Of a stretch of 64,000 nucleotides of DNA, positions 34,731 to 45,879 are shown piece by piece. The notes beneath the pieces are model-generated. The model ran no database searches. It was not told where the DNA came from and saw nothing but the letters and a program-made list of their open reading frames with translations. Source of the DNA: Rhodosorus marinus (taxonomy: Eukaryota; Rhodophyta; Stylonematophyceae; Stylonematales; Stylonemataceae); contig JAMWBK010000012.1 of assembly GCA_029953675.1 (NCBI GenBank), positions 992,001-1,056,000 of the forward strand, read 5' to 3'. The position numbers were made by a program, and so were the translations under genes. Each line of letters begins with the position of its first letter. Position 1 is the first letter of the stretch.

Positions 34731-35440
34731 AAAGTCCTTAACGTAGTAGCAGCAGTAGACTGGACTAGGGCAGTAGACTAGCGAGGAGGGCGAAGAAAGA
34801 GGGATTATGTACGGGGTATTTGTTCGGCTATAATCCTCGATACCGTTCAGAATAGAGGCACTGATTCTGAGAGTAAACACGTGTGCATTGATACCAAAAC
34901 AGCGGTATTTATGAAACTCGGTCACTGGAAAAAAGGTTAGCAGAACATATATATTCTGGGGTTTCTGTCGAATGCTCACCTGGTACGTGAATGTTGTGTA
35001 TCCAGAACCTTCCTGGTATAAGTCCAGTTCTAGGACCCCCATAGGTCGATCCAGGACAGGAGTAACCTATGAAGATCCTATATTGACTGAGGTTAGATAG
35101 GGGAGGATCTGAGGTAGTGACCACTGTTGGACGGATTCGGCAACTAACACAGAGAACTTATGAGCACTAGAAGTCGTTCGTAGTTTGTCGGCTGCGGAGT
35201 TTTTAGGATCAAGCGCGGTTAGGAGTAGGGTTTTTGTACTCCTGCATCTGCATGAACGCATTCCTTAAGTCCCCCAAGATCTCAGAGGCTGGAAGAGTAT
35301 ATATTATGTTCCAAGAAGCCGATATGAGGTGCGGTTGGTTCTCAGTGGTGTGGAGCCTAATAGATGAAAGGAAACTCAGAAGCCTGAATTTGTTCACAGG
35401 TTGTGAGCCTTGGTCAAATTTTGAGCGGTGAAAGAGGGGA
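34731..35440. other. Spacer with a possible extension of the pseudogene
   Basis: A minus-strand frame up to 35042 stays open into the EGF fragment but its sequence is not recognised. A 110-residue minus-strand frame (35541-35209) has no motif. Confidence 0.3.
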
Positions 35441-35445
35441 GAATC

Positions 35446-35850
35446 ATGGAAGGTGAAGCAGGGGATCGATGGATCCTGCAGGTATTTAGGAAAACCCCGC
35501 AGTTGGAGTCTGATGAAAGCTACAGGCGTTGGGCGATACATGTCAAGTCACGCCTGGAGGCAACTGGCACGCCTCCAGGCGTGACAGTTCGCGAAGTTAG
35601 TTTTTCGAGGTGAAGAGGACAACGTTGACAATGCCAAGTTGGCCGTGGTTGGAGCCTGCATTGAGTTGACCCTGGGCGATACGCAGTAGCTAATGGTGGC
35701 AGATGAAACAGATACCAAATTGATCTGGGAAAAACTCGAGAAGGTCTATACCAGCTGGACCAGAACGAATAAGGCACAGCTTTCTTTTCAACTGTACCAT
35801 ACAAACAAAAGCAAAGCCAAACGTAACCCCAGAGCATCGCAGACGTCCTA
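35446..35850 (+). pseudogene. Ty1/copia gag-like remnant
   Basis: Two frames joined by a frameshift near 35605 and one TAG encode a copia gag (UBN2-like) pattern: QVFRKTPQLESDESYRRWAI, then ADETDTKLIWEKLEKVYTSW. The block 'aK-x-W-E-x-L-x-x-x-Y' is characteristic of copia gag. The piece is cut off at about 35850 by a family B retroelement fragment. Confidence 0.5.
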
Positions 35851-35851
35851 G

Positions 35852-36290
35852 TATGGGACCCCGCCGGCAGACCCTCAGCACATGTGGACCTCGCCGTCAC
35901 ATGCCCTGTGTCAAGTAGCCATCTGCCCTCTGCCGCTCTCCGCCGGGGGAGGGGGGAGCAGCTTCTGTCCTTCCCCGACTGAAGGAACGGCGGTTGCCGA
36001 GAGCATAGCCGGTCTCCCCTGGGCAGAAAGCCGTTATCACATGTTCCAGCCTTTCATTGCGGAAGCTTTGGGCATTTGGAAAAGTCAGTGGCATGGCTTA
36101 GCAAAGGTTTGCTAACCATCCTGTTGAACATCCGGGACTCCTACGCCGTTTAAGTGTCGTTCTTGGCCGATATTTTAGCAGCTTGCTCGCCGAGGCGCAC
36201 CATCGACGCCTGGGTTCGCATACTTTTCTCCCTGGCTCCTAGTTCCCTTTCACGCCCTGCGTAGCGCTTCGGGCTAGGAAAGGCACCACT
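35852..36290 (+). mobile_element. Non-LTR retroelement family B, 3' fragment
   Basis: It encodes, with frameshifts, HVDLAVTCPVSSSHLPSAAL, then FQPFIAEALG, and ends with the B-type 3' tail (TGCGTAGCGCTTCGGGCTAG near 36258). The C-terminal domain pattern (D-L-A-[IV]...; P-F-I-x-E-x-x-G) parallels family A and suggests a restriction-like endonuclease. It is 5' truncated. Confidence 0.65.
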
Positions 36291-36296
36291 TGACGC

Positions 36297-36410
36297 AATT
36301 ATTTTCCGCGTCGATAATCAACCATCATCCTCACGACGTCTTAGGGTTATATGGGGTTCAAGGCAAGCACACTCAAGGCGCTCTAAAGCACGAAAAGTCC
36401 CAATCATGGG
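36297..36410. repeat. Dispersed repeat C, copy 1
   Basis: About 115 bp similar to 44607-44732. Both share GTCGAT(A/G)ATCAAC(C/T)ATCATC, a GGGTTATAT(A/G)GGGTTCAA core and CTCAAGGCGCTCTAAAGCA. The copy here sits exactly between a B element 3' end and an A element fragment. Function unknown. Confidence 0.7.
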
Positions 36411-36419
36411 TACATAGTT

Positions 36420-37195
36420 TTCCCTCTGTGAAAGGCGCCCGAACCCGACGACATACGCGGATCTTGAACGTGACATAGCGCGAACTTCGGCCTATCGTAA
36501 TGCGAGCCAGTCTTGAAATTGAACGTGAGAACCCCTTGCCTGTCGCGCCGTGGGCCTCGTGGTCACCTCTGACTATAAGCGCCGTTCCACGTACTTTGAT
36601 CTTCCTGTTCCTAGTCCTCAGGCGAGTCGTTATTTGCCGGCTGCGGGAGTGCGCCGTGGATTTGCCGCTGCCAGTATGAGTTGAAATATGCGCAGGCTTT
36701 GTCTTCCCCAGGGATGCGTGTCTCGGCTCTAGCTCATCGCCCGGTACCTCTGGTGATTGAGTGCTTTGGGTTTGTGGATTCTTGGTTCTCATTGGCTTCG
36801 GGATGAGGATTTTGGCCAGGTTTGCTCAAGGCCTGCAATAGTTCCATTCGTAGCCCGGGGGGTCCAGAACAGCGTCCACGACGGGAGGTTCGGAGTAAAT
36901 TCCCAGATCAGACTCTCTGAGCGTCAGTTCAATGCAAAATATTGAAACGATGCTACATCATGTGTCTATAGATACGTGCTCTTCTTGCGGGAGGTGATCT
37001 CCAGAACCGTGAAAAGGATCGAAAAATGGCAGCGAACACCCTGACCGTATGCCCGGAGTTTTTACCCGTTTTAAAATTTCTTGCTGTGGCGTATTAACGC
37101 TGCTTTGATGTTGGAGGCGCACGATGTTCGCCGCCGCGCTTAGTCTTTTGTTTCCCTCGGGTTTTTTCAGTCTCCAAGTAAACAAATTCATCAAA
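36420..37195 (+). mobile_element. Non-LTR retroelement family A, decayed 3' fragment
   Basis: It starts within the zinc-finger/linker region (VKGARTRRHTRILN) and continues in broken frames. It ends at 37065-37195 with the family A terminus: GCTGCTTTGATGTTGGAGGC, then a T-rich stretch and the tail CAGTCTCCAAGTAAACAAAT. About 280 bp in the middle are diverged or foreign. Confidence 0.6.
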
Positions 37196-37349
37196 AGGGC
37201 TCATTCTTGGAACAAATTCGATCTCGTGAGACTCCTTCGAGCGCCAACGGTTCTCTATGCGATGCGTTGGTGAAGCTCACACCAATACGCAATAAACCAA
37301 TCCACTTAAGAACTTCGGGCTCCACTAGGGAGTCCTTTAGTAAAGCGTT

Positions 37350-37415
37350 CACGGTTGCGTTAATGCTCGTCTCCCTAGTCCCTAGTTCCCTTTTACGTCT
37401 TGCGTAGCGCAGAGG
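37350..37415 (+). mobile_element. Family B 3' tail fragment
   Basis: It contains CTAGTTCCCTTTTACGTCTT followed by GCGTAGCGCAGAGGCTT, the terminal motif of family B. It falls inside a 152-residue antisense frame that is therefore not a real gene. Confidence 0.55.
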
Positions 37416-37664
37416 CTTACAGGCCTTTGTTCTTAACATGCGCGACTGCGCTTTTATTGCTGTTAAGTTCAAGGGTTTTACATTCTGCGAAGGTAGACCA
37501 TTACTTGCTTTGAAGATGAAATTATTTATTTGTTGATGCAAGGGGATAGGCAAAGAGCGAAGGCTGCGAATCCACGCGCGAGAGTGCAGAGATGGACCGT
37601 TTCCGATCGCTGTAGCAACTGCTTCCGCGATGTGCTTTTCGATCGTCATGTTGTCACAGATGAT

Positions 37665-40600
37665 TTATAAGGTGCACATACAGAAACCTTCTGGATCTAA
37701 CCTCACAGTCTGGGGTTTTCATGCAGAAGAACAACATAATGGTCAGATGATCAGATAAGTGAAAAGCAAGGTAGGGACAATTCCCCCCGTAATTGATACG
37801 GTTGCCGTCGAGAAGAGCTCATCTGCTCTAAACACTTACAGCGCAACTTCTTTCCTTTCCCCAGTCCTCAAGCGCTTTGCATGTACCGGTCACTTTGTCG
37901 ATGCACTGGCCTTCAGGACAATCTAGACACCAGCAAGCCCCAGTGCTCTTTAGAATGAAAGGTGTCTATGGCGTGGATACAGTAGGTGATTAGAGGAAGG
38001 AGGTGGAAGAGGTCAGATACGTATTTGGATTGATTCAGGAAACTTTTTCGTATCGAGAGGAAATACATACCGCGTCGGGGTGGCAAAACAACTTGGCAAA
38101 CCTATCAAGAGTATCACAGGCCTTGGTCCTGAAATTAATGCAGGTGCTCTCATGGTCGCCGCAACACTGACACTTTCCTGGCTCATCTTCATCTAAGAAC
38201 ACGATACCTTGCTGTTTGCGTAAGGGTACATAGAAAACGTGATACCGTTCGCAGTTAGCTCTCAGGAAAGGACTTCATTTCTCTGTATTGTCTTCCTTAC
38301 CGGAAAACCGGGACAGGTGAGATGCACTGAGATGCCGGACGCAATTGGTTGACATTCACCATTCGGCGTGACGCAATTATCAACGGAATCACAACAGCGG
38401 CATTCATAATTTTGTTGTGAATCCGCGTAGGGATTCCCGCAGCCCGAACTTTTTTTGAAGTCCGCCAACTTGGTACACTGCCTTGGGGAAAAAAGCTCGC
38501 CAGGCAGGAAACAAGAGTCAGCGGACTCACCAGCAACTTTACAACAACCGCATTGACCACCGTCAGTGAATACTACCTGCTCTCATCACAAACAGCAGGT
38601 TCACGGAACATCTGAATGAGGTTACGGAGAGGGGTGCATGGAAAAATGCAAATAAGAATCGTTTGCTGAGTATTCTCACTTCAGAGCTGCTGCACGTAGT
38701 TGACGAGTACGCTGAAGTGCTGACACAGGTTGCATTGTCTATTCCACCGTCCAAGTTCACACAGTCGCTAGAGTCCGCCCCGCAGCACTCGCATTTTTCC
38801 GTGTTTTCATTCTTTACTGCAAGCTGGAAACGGCACAAGGGCGAATTTCGCGGTCAGTTTTAAACACATGGAATGTTGAGCAAAACGAAATTGTCCAAAA
38901 CTTACGACGTGTTGCGGGATTTTCGGCAAGCTCTCGCAGACTGCTTTTGCGCTATCTGATGACACTGACACGCAAGTGTTACTATCGTCCAGGCATTGAT
39001 CGGCTGGGCATCTAGAAACGCAATGGCAAAACCCATTCTCGTCCGGCGCACCGAGTGACGCACCGAGTTCTGAACCGCAAAACCCGGCAGCATACTTGTC
39101 ATTGTCAATGCATTGACCGAAAATGACGCACTGGTCCTCCCCAACCGCAGTTCTGCAGCATTCACAGTTGCCGGAAGCGTCGGCGTGCGGAAAAAGTCCG
39201 TTGCAGTTGGAACTCGAAAAAGCTTGGCGTGAGACGCATTGTTGATCAGCATTGACACAAGAATTTTCATTATCTCCAACACCTGGGCAACACTCGCAGG
39301 CTCCGGGGGCCGCCTTGGCAGGCGCGAACTGAAATAGAGGTAAGGCACCCAAAGTGTTATGTGAGTCGGAGTTCGTTTCTAGTCCTCCATGGGGCACAGG
39401 TCGGAGGATTCGGGGAAGGAAATCGAGGGAAGACCGCACAGGAAAATCCGTGAAGATTTTCAACTGCGAAATTCACGAATTGATTTCCGAAGTTGAGTGC
39501 ATGGAATTTGTCAAAGGCAGTCTTACCTGGCGCCCGAACGGATCGGCTGCTGCTTCGGCATCACAAGCTGTTTTCCTTTCTGCGGGTCCCACACACTTTT
39601 GCTGATCAGTGTCGAAGCAGTGGTCGGGAAGCGAGGCACAACACTGACATAGCCCTTCCGAGTCGGTAATAGCGGACTGTGTTAAGAGGAACCACCAAAC
39701 GAGTTCAGCAGGTCAGATCCTTCAGCAATCATCTGAGATACCCCAGACACGCCCACGCCATGACTGTCCCAGAAGAAGAAAGGGAGAATGATGTTGCTCG
39801 AAGATACTCACGGAAAATGTACAATCCGATCCGAAATCAGCTTCACTAATACACTTGATGCCGCCCGCATCCGAATCAACGGAGAAACATGAGCCTTGTG
39901 GACAGCAGGAACAACTGCCATGGTCGTCCTTGTACAAAAGTGAACCTGGCCCCCCCTACACAAAAATCATCGTAAAGCGGGAAATGGTTATTGAGCCAGG
40001 AGTGCACCCGTCAAAAGAGTCCAGTCGAGGATCAGTGTAGCCTACCGCATCGCAAAACGCAGAGGATTCGAGACTAAGGCATCCCTGGATTGGGTCAAAG
40101 CATTCGTTTTCTCCGCACGCCACCGCTTCACACTGACAAGAATTGTCAGATGGGTCTATGACGGCAACCTGAGAGGATGACGTAAACGTTTAGTTCATGT
40201 ACTTCCAGGTGTGTGACGAGCTTTGTGCGGGCATACCTCGGAGGAACTACATGATTGTGATTCAAAGTCTGAAACCTTTACGCAGCCGTTAGTCTCATCA
40301 ACGCATACATCAGTTTTGCTTGGGTCGCATCTACATCCACAAGCACCAGTATCGGGATCCTTAAACTCTTCCTGAAGAAAGAAGTGGTCCAATCATATTT
40401 TTATCAGAGGGTGCCCGCATTTGTGAAAGCGAACGGAGACTTTGGTCTTACCCCCAGGTCACCGCACGCATAATCGCTCGTTCTCACACACGTGCCGCTG
40501 TCATTGCATGCACTATTAGGGCAACTATCACAGGTCAGCTTCAAAGTGCAGAGAAACTCCTTTCGACCTCCTCCTATCCTCGTTTCGTCGCAGATGCCTT

Positions 40601-41171
40601 CGGTGGTCGTTTGAGGACTGATATATGCCTTTAGTTGTAGTTGCTCATCAACTTGGTTGGGTCCGTTGATGATGGCTCCGGGGGAAGAAACCACCGCAAA
40701 TCCGAGGAACTGGAGATCCGATCCGCAGCAAGGTATCTCTAGCACGGAGATTGCGCTCGGACAGAAGACAAGGCTGGCCTTGTGAACATGCGGTGAATTC
40801 AGACTGGCCACAGTTCGCTTGCGGGTATACCTCGACGATTTGCTGGTGATGGGGTCTCCTTTCTTGTGGACCCCTGCCCTCAGCTTCAATATTGATTCAT
40901 CCGTGCTGGGGACGGTGAACTTGGCGCGAAGGCACGTTCCTCCTGGTCTAGAGCTTGTAGGGGCTCTAACAATAGTTGAGATACAGACCTCCCCGTGTTT
41001 ACTATCAAGACGATCGATAAGATCAAAGCACGCACCCTCGTAACCAAACAGACCCTTCTTAGGGTCTGCGTCACATGTCGTGGCACCCGCCGTAAGCCTT
41101 AAAACGACCATGCTCAGCAGCACGAACGCTGCGAGTCGATGCATGTTTCCGACAAAGGCAGACGCAGACAT
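37665..41171 (-). CDS. Secreted tandem Cys-rich module protein with novel N-terminal domain
   Basis: Eleven exons on the minus strand: 41171-40452 (or from ATG 41144), 40371-40237, 40168-40046, 39955-39812, 39676-39527, 39328-38906, 38823-38680, 38576-38301, 38211-38071, 37947-37840 and 37709-37665. All introns are GT-AG and phase 0, giving about 800 residues. A signal peptide (LAAFVLLSMVVLRLTAG) leads into a roughly 190-residue Cys-containing domain that is shared with the RTX protein at 62484. Then come about 13 modules of about 45 residues with the pattern D-x-x-G-x-C-x-C-C ... C ... C ... C (ITDSEGLCQCC, ADASGNCECC, PDENGFCHC). Most exons encode one module; exon 6 holds three and exon 8 two. 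The last exon is a truncated module. I recognise no known family; an extracellular matrix or wall role is inference. Confidence 0.8.
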
Positions 41172-41277
41172 CTCGCGTAATCGATTACTGTTCTGCCCGA
41201 CACGTTCAGTCCACAGTTTGTAATCCGCTTTGCTTGCGCTGTACACGCGCACGCTGCTTCCCAGTACATGCGGACGC

Positions 41278-41287
41278 TTTATATATA
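41278..41287 (-). promoter_or_regulatory. TATA box of the Cys-rich module gene
   Basis: On the minus strand the sequence reads TATATAAAGCGTCCGC. The TATA element lies about 107 bp before ATG 41171 and 134 bp before ATG 41144. The CGTCCGC directly after it also follows the TATA box of the RTX gene. Confidence 0.7.
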
Positions 41288-41289
41288 CT

Positions 41290-42058
41290 CGCCAAACTCA
41301 ATCGATTTGGTCTGCACAGACTGAAACCCATTGAGTCTCCGAATTAGCAGATTACAGATTCATGCTTCATTCATTCTCACCGGCTCGAGTTTGACAGACT
41401 ATGAGGGCGAACATAAAAAAGCAAACACTTTTTTCTTGTTCGACGGCAAGACGCTTGAGCCGCACCAAACCAACACAGGTGCCAATCACTTCTCACGTTG
41501 TGGATGTACATATCAAAATAAAAACCGCCGGAGGGCCCCACCCCTTATGTGTCAATGTCGCAGCACTGCTCTGAAGCTATCGCGCAATAATACTCAGACG
41601 ACCCCGCTCCCTTCTCCGTTCCCGTCCATCTAATTCTCAGCGAATGACGCGCCTCGGCGATACCCCTCTAAAATTGTCATGTGCTCGTTCATTAGTTGAT
41701 AATCATCAACGCAGTCGGGCCAATCTGAAAATTCGCCTATCGTCTTTGTCCATCCAAAGCTAGATTCTCTCCTAAGAATTCGGATCCGTACATTCAAGTG
41801 GCTTATGGCCCCCGCACTCAGAGAAAAACCAATCCACCGGTGGTTCTGAAATTTGCTCGACCTCAAATCTCATCCGACGGCCGCTCCGTGTACGATTCCA
41901 TCTGATTCCGGTAGAACATGAACTGTTCTGATTCTCGTTGGAGAACTCTTGGTTTGTTCTGCTAAGAAAAAAAAGGACCTATCGTTGAAGAAAAGAATGG
42001 CAAGAATTCCTGGAGCCGCAAATAGGCCTGAGGTAGGTCTGCTAGCTGGGTCGCCTTT
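41290..42058. other. Spacer upstream of the Cys-rich gene
   Basis: A 78-residue minus-strand frame (41866-41630; SDWPDCVDDYQLMNEHMTIL) looks protein-like but is isolated and unrecognised. No other signal is seen. Confidence 0.35.
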
Positions 42059-42059
42059 G

Positions 42060-42240
42060 GTGAAAAAGCATCGCGTGCTTGAAACACTGTTCGTACCTAG
42101 CTATCGATGCTGTTCAAACCACCTCCTTACCAATCACGAACGTTCATTTAGTGTTTCAATACGAAAAGGAAATCTGCTTCCATATGAACTAAGGGTCGCC
42201 CGCTGAGCAGAGCGGACCGATTTCTCTAACCGACTTGTAC
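42060..42240. repeat. Dispersed repeat D, copy 1
   Basis: Similar to 44740-44870: both have CACGAACGTTCATTTA / AACGAACGTGCATTTA, a GCTTC(C/A)ATATGAA core, GAGCGGAC(C/T) and CCGACTTG-like ends. The copies have diverged. This one directly precedes a tRNA-Gln-like sequence. Confidence 0.6.
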
Positions 42241-42249
42241 AATGAGGAT

Positions 42250-42323
42250 GGTCTTATTGTAGTAGTTGGTTAGCACGAGGGACTCTGAATCCGTAGACCC
42301 GAGTTCATCTCTCAGTAGGACCT
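42250..42323 (+). tRNA. tRNA-Gln(CUG)-like sequence, probably degenerate
   Basis: The sequence resembles tRNA-Gln: acceptor strands GGTCTTA and TAGGACC pair (one G-U), the D-loop region has GTTGGTTAGCAC, and the anticodon loop has CTCTGAA (anticodon CTG). The T-loop starts GAGTTCA. The anticodon stem and T stem each carry a mismatch, the D arm is stretched and the B box deviates (GTTCATCTC). It may be a tRNA pseudogene or the head of a tRNA-derived SINE. Confidence 0.5.
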
Positions 42324-42500
42324 CCCGCAACTTTCAGCGCTTCAGGCTTACATTGGTAGTATGTCCAGTAAAAACGCGTTGGAGAAATCGGTCCGCTCAC
42401 CGCATCGGGCCACCATTCGTTCGTATTGAAGAAGAAGATTTCGTTTTAATGTTGATTCACTAAATGACTATTCTCCTAATTGGCGAGTGGTCTGAAGAGC

Positions 42501-42762
42501 AACGATAGCCTGGTACGAATCGAACGAATGGTTTAATCGGAGGCTGAAAAAAAAAACCCCGAGGGGAAAAAAAGACTAAGCGCGGCGAAGTACTCGCGCC
42601 TCCAACATCAAAGCGGCATTCATGCGCCACAGCAGGAAACTTAAGCGGGTAAACAACGATTGAAGACGGTCAGGGCGTTCGCGGAACAACTCCCGAAGCC
42701 AGCGAGAACCAACAGAGTCCATGAACCCAAAGCACTCAAAAAACGATAGCCTGGTACGAATC
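42501..42762 (-). mobile_element. Family A insertion (220 bp) with perfect 21-bp target-site duplication
   Basis: The identical 21-mer beginning AACGATAGCCTGG stands at 42501-42521 and 42742-42762. Between them, on the minus strand, lie the last 220 bp of a family A element: coding end (...NAALMLEARVLRRA), T-rich 3' leader and tail GATTAAACCATTCGTTC. It differs from the copy at 51802-52022 by one substitution and one base in an A-run. It is therefore a recent, severely 5'-truncated retrotransposition event. Confidence 0.92.
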
Positions 42763-43520
42763 AGTGTTTCAAGCACGTGACGCAAGTTCTGGAACGGACT
42801 TTGTATAACATAATAAACCCATAGGATAAATCGGGCCGCTCCCTATAAATCATATGAGCAGGAAACAAAAGGTTTGGCTTGGAGTCTGCTAACAATGGAA
42901 GGATAAATTGATAGGCCCTTTCTCAAGTGCACCCTCCGACTTTCTGTGAATGTGACTCGCAACCAGAACACAGAGGGTTGTGTTGAAACTGGAAGTTCTG
43001 TAAGCGTTCTGGGCTCATAACCGGTTGAAACTGGAAGTTCTTACAGAGCTATAGGGACCCGTCGAGGCGCAAACACCGTACCCTTTTACTCGAGCCACCC
43101 CTCCGAGCACAGAGTGGCTTAGCAAAGAGCGGCTTAGCAGCTCCTATATATGGTTGTGCCAAGTGGGTCGGGTTTTTCGCTTGCGTACCCCTCTAAACCC
43201 CCCTGTTTTCGCGGGTTTAACTACTTCTGGGTCGTAAACAGCAAAAAACCCGTTCCCACTCGGCACCACCCTCACATATATGCTAGACTGCTCTGTGCAT
43301 TGTTACTAGATATAGGGGTAATTGGTTCTAATATAAGCTCTAGACTAGTATGAGGTGCCTAGATCACATATCGAGTTCCAACAAATTGGCCGGCGGAGAT
43401 GCAGATTCTGTATAATAATATTAAGAATATTGTTCAATCCTGAAGCAGTTTAGGTTTCTAAATGTTGATAAGGGTAGCCGGCTACGGCTACACCACAGGG
43501 GTAGCAACCTTACCGCAGTT
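42763..43520. other. Spacer between insertions
   Basis: No gene recognised. A short direct repeat, GTTGAAACTGGAAGTTCT, occurs at about 42982 and 43024. A TATA-like CTATATATG lies near 43144. Confidence 0.4.
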
Positions 43521-43524
43521 GGGG

Positions 43525-43705
43525 AATTGTTCCGCGATCGCCGTGACCGTCTGTCCTCGTTGTTTACCAGTTTAAAAGTCTCTTGCTGTGGCGTATGAAC
43601 GCTGCCTTGATGTTGGAGGCACGCGATCTTCGCGGTTTAGTATTCTTTTTTTCCCGCTCAACTGTTTTTCTTTCAGTCTCCGATTAAACAGATTCATTCC
43701 GTAGG
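43525..43705 (+). mobile_element. Family A 3' terminal fragment
   Basis: It reads the family A end (DRRDRLSSLFTS..., TGCTGTGGCGTATGAACGCT, TTGATGTTGGAGGC) and terminates in CAGTCTCCGATTAAACAGAT. It is 5' truncated and diverged. Confidence 0.65.
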
Positions 43706-43819
43706 GGAAGATAATATCGGTTCCATGGTGGATAAGCACTATGCTAGTGTTGAAGGAGAACCGCCAATCGTAGTTCGAGGCTACGTTTGGCATGAGAGTA
43801 CTTACTGAATGCATTTGTG

Positions 43820-44130
43820 GCAAAGCCCGGGGGCGATGGCGCTCTTCGGCGAGCATGCTATCCCCAGAGAGCGACACTTTCCCGGGGTAGGAGTCCAAGA
43901 TATTCAACCAGGTGGTCAGTAAAACATTTCCGCAGCCACTCCAAGCCGAGCTTTTCCAGATGCCCAAAGCTTTCCACAATGAAATGCTGGAACCTGTGAG
44001 AACGGCCCTCCTGCGCGGGGGAGACTGGCCATGCTCTCAGCATTTCGTCGTTTCTTCAGTCGGCGAAGTACAGAAGCTGCTGGCCCGCGGCCAAGAGCGG
44101 CTGAGAAAAAGGTGCGTCACCTGGCGTTCC
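43820..44130 (-). mobile_element. Family B 3' fragment
   Basis: The minus strand encodes FQHFIVESFGHLEKLGLEWL, then RKCFTDHLVEYLGLL, the end of the family B polyprotein. It is 5' truncated, and its coding frame is interrupted upstream. Confidence 0.65.
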
Positions 44131-44606
44131 CGAGTCATCCCCCAGGTCAGGACTCTCCAGGCCCGTTTGAGCTTAACTTCCGAGTTTGAGATAGAATCGG
44201 GTGCCTATGTTCGAGAGGTGTGAACATGACTCACAAATATGCTTGAGTATTGAAAATAGCATGGGGTGATGGTAATAAGGGGGAATTCGGCTGGAAGGGA
44301 TAACCGAACTAGAGAACTGAGGTCACCCCAAATATCCAAATATCATTTGGGAGGGGGAAGCTGGGAATGCCTTCGGGCATTGGAAATACCAGCTACAGAT
44401 GTTCTCCGACTCAAGGGAGTCGCGAACGTCCTGGTGGACGACAGTGGACAGTAAGGATTCAGTATACGTATATGTGGTATTAGCCAGGACTCCGGCTGGA
44501 CAAGCGCTGGATATCGTCATCGGTGCAGGAGAAAACCCGCGGCACAAGGGGAGTCCGAAAGAGGCACGATACGACGGCCGCTGAAAGCGAGGACTCCGTC
44601 GGCGAG

Positions 44607-44732
44607 AGACGACCTATTTTCTCCGTCGATGATCAACTATCATCCTCATCACGTTTCAGGGTTATATAGGGTTCAAGCCAAGGACCCTCAAGGCGCTCTA
44701 AAGCAATGCGAAAAGGCCCAGTCTAACGGCTA
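44607..44732. repeat. Dispersed repeat C, copy 2
   Basis: Partner of 36297-36410 (see there). It is followed at 44740 by repeat D copy 2. Confidence 0.7.
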
Positions 44733-44739
44733 TCGTCAT

Positions 44740-44870
44740 TGTTCAGACCTCCTTCTTCGATAACAACGAACGTGCATTTACTTATTCAATCTTAAACGAA
44801 ATCTTTTGCTTCAATATGAAAGAATGGTTGCCCAATGTTGAGAGCGGACTAATTTCCAGGACTGACTTGC
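44740..44870. repeat. Dispersed repeat D, copy 2
   Basis: Partner of 42060-42240. No tRNA-like sequence follows here. Confidence 0.6.
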
Positions 44871-45187
44871 GGAAACACGCGATGCCATGTTGTCAAGTGC
44901 CACACCAGTGAAAAAACGGTTCCAAGCTTCTAGGAACAAAGGTGGACTTTCTCTTCCCGTTTGGGTTTTCGCGTTTACCGGCGGTACTACTGCTACTAAA
45001 TTCGAATTACCTGCCGATGGGACAACCCTAGAATAATGAGTGTGAGTGGGGTAAAAGCCACTCACACACACAGATCTCGAAGTGCGCACCGCTCTGCGCT
45101 AATACCTCGGCTTGCATCAGTCGCTCTGGCCTTCCGAGATGGATTCGCCGTGCCCTCTAACCCCTCTATCTCTTAGAACGAAGGTAC

Positions 45188-45825
45188 CGCGGATTTTGCC
45201 GCACACCTGCTCGCCAGCTGCCACGCTGTGAAAGGCGCCCGAACCCGACGACATACGCGGAACTTGAACCTGTTATACCGCGAACTTAGGACCTATCGTA
45301 CAGCAAGCCGGTCTTGAAGTTGAGTGTGAGAAGCCCCTGCCTGTCGCAGACTACCAGAATGATGAACGCCGCGTGGCTGACCTCGTGGTCACCTGTGACG
45401 ATAGGCGCTGTACGATTTACGTTGATCTTGCTCCGCCTAATCCTCAGGCTAGTCGCTATTTGCCGGCTGCAGGAGAGCGCCGTGGATTTGCCGCTGCAAG
45501 TATGAGACGTCGCAAAAGGTTGAAATATGCGGGTCCTTTGTCCTCCTCAGGGATTCGTGCTTCGGCTCTAGCTCGTCGCCTGGTGCCTCTGGTCATTGAG
45601 TGCTTTGGGTTTTCGGTTGTCTTTTTCGTTGGTTCTCGTTTGCTTCGGGAATTGTTCCACGAACGCCTCGACAGTCTGTCCAGTAGAACTAGCAAGTTCT
45701 TGCTGTGGTGTATGAACCCTGCTTTGATGTTGGAGGCGCGCGACCTTCGCCGCCCTTCGTCTTTTTTTTTCCGTCGGGTTGTTTTTTTCAGTCTCCGATT
45801 AAACAAATTCATGCAGAATAAACGC
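45188..45825 (+). mobile_element. Family A fragment with nuclease-like domain
   Basis: It starts in the zinc-finger end (FAAHLLASCHAVKGARTRRH). After a frame break at about 45310 it is open from 45373: ADLVVTCDDRRCTIYVDLAP, then MRRRKRLKYAGPLSS and PLVIECFGF, with the D...D...K spacing of restriction-like endonucleases. It ends in CAGTCTCCGATTAAACAAAT. Confidence 0.75.
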
Positions 45826-45879
45826 CCCTAACGCCCTGATCGTCTTACCTCATTGTTTACCCCTTTTCAGGTACTTGCT

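Noticed and set aside
37191-37649. 152-residue minus-strand ORF
   Set aside because: It crosses a family B 3' tail in antisense and abuts a family A end; there is no domain or splice context.
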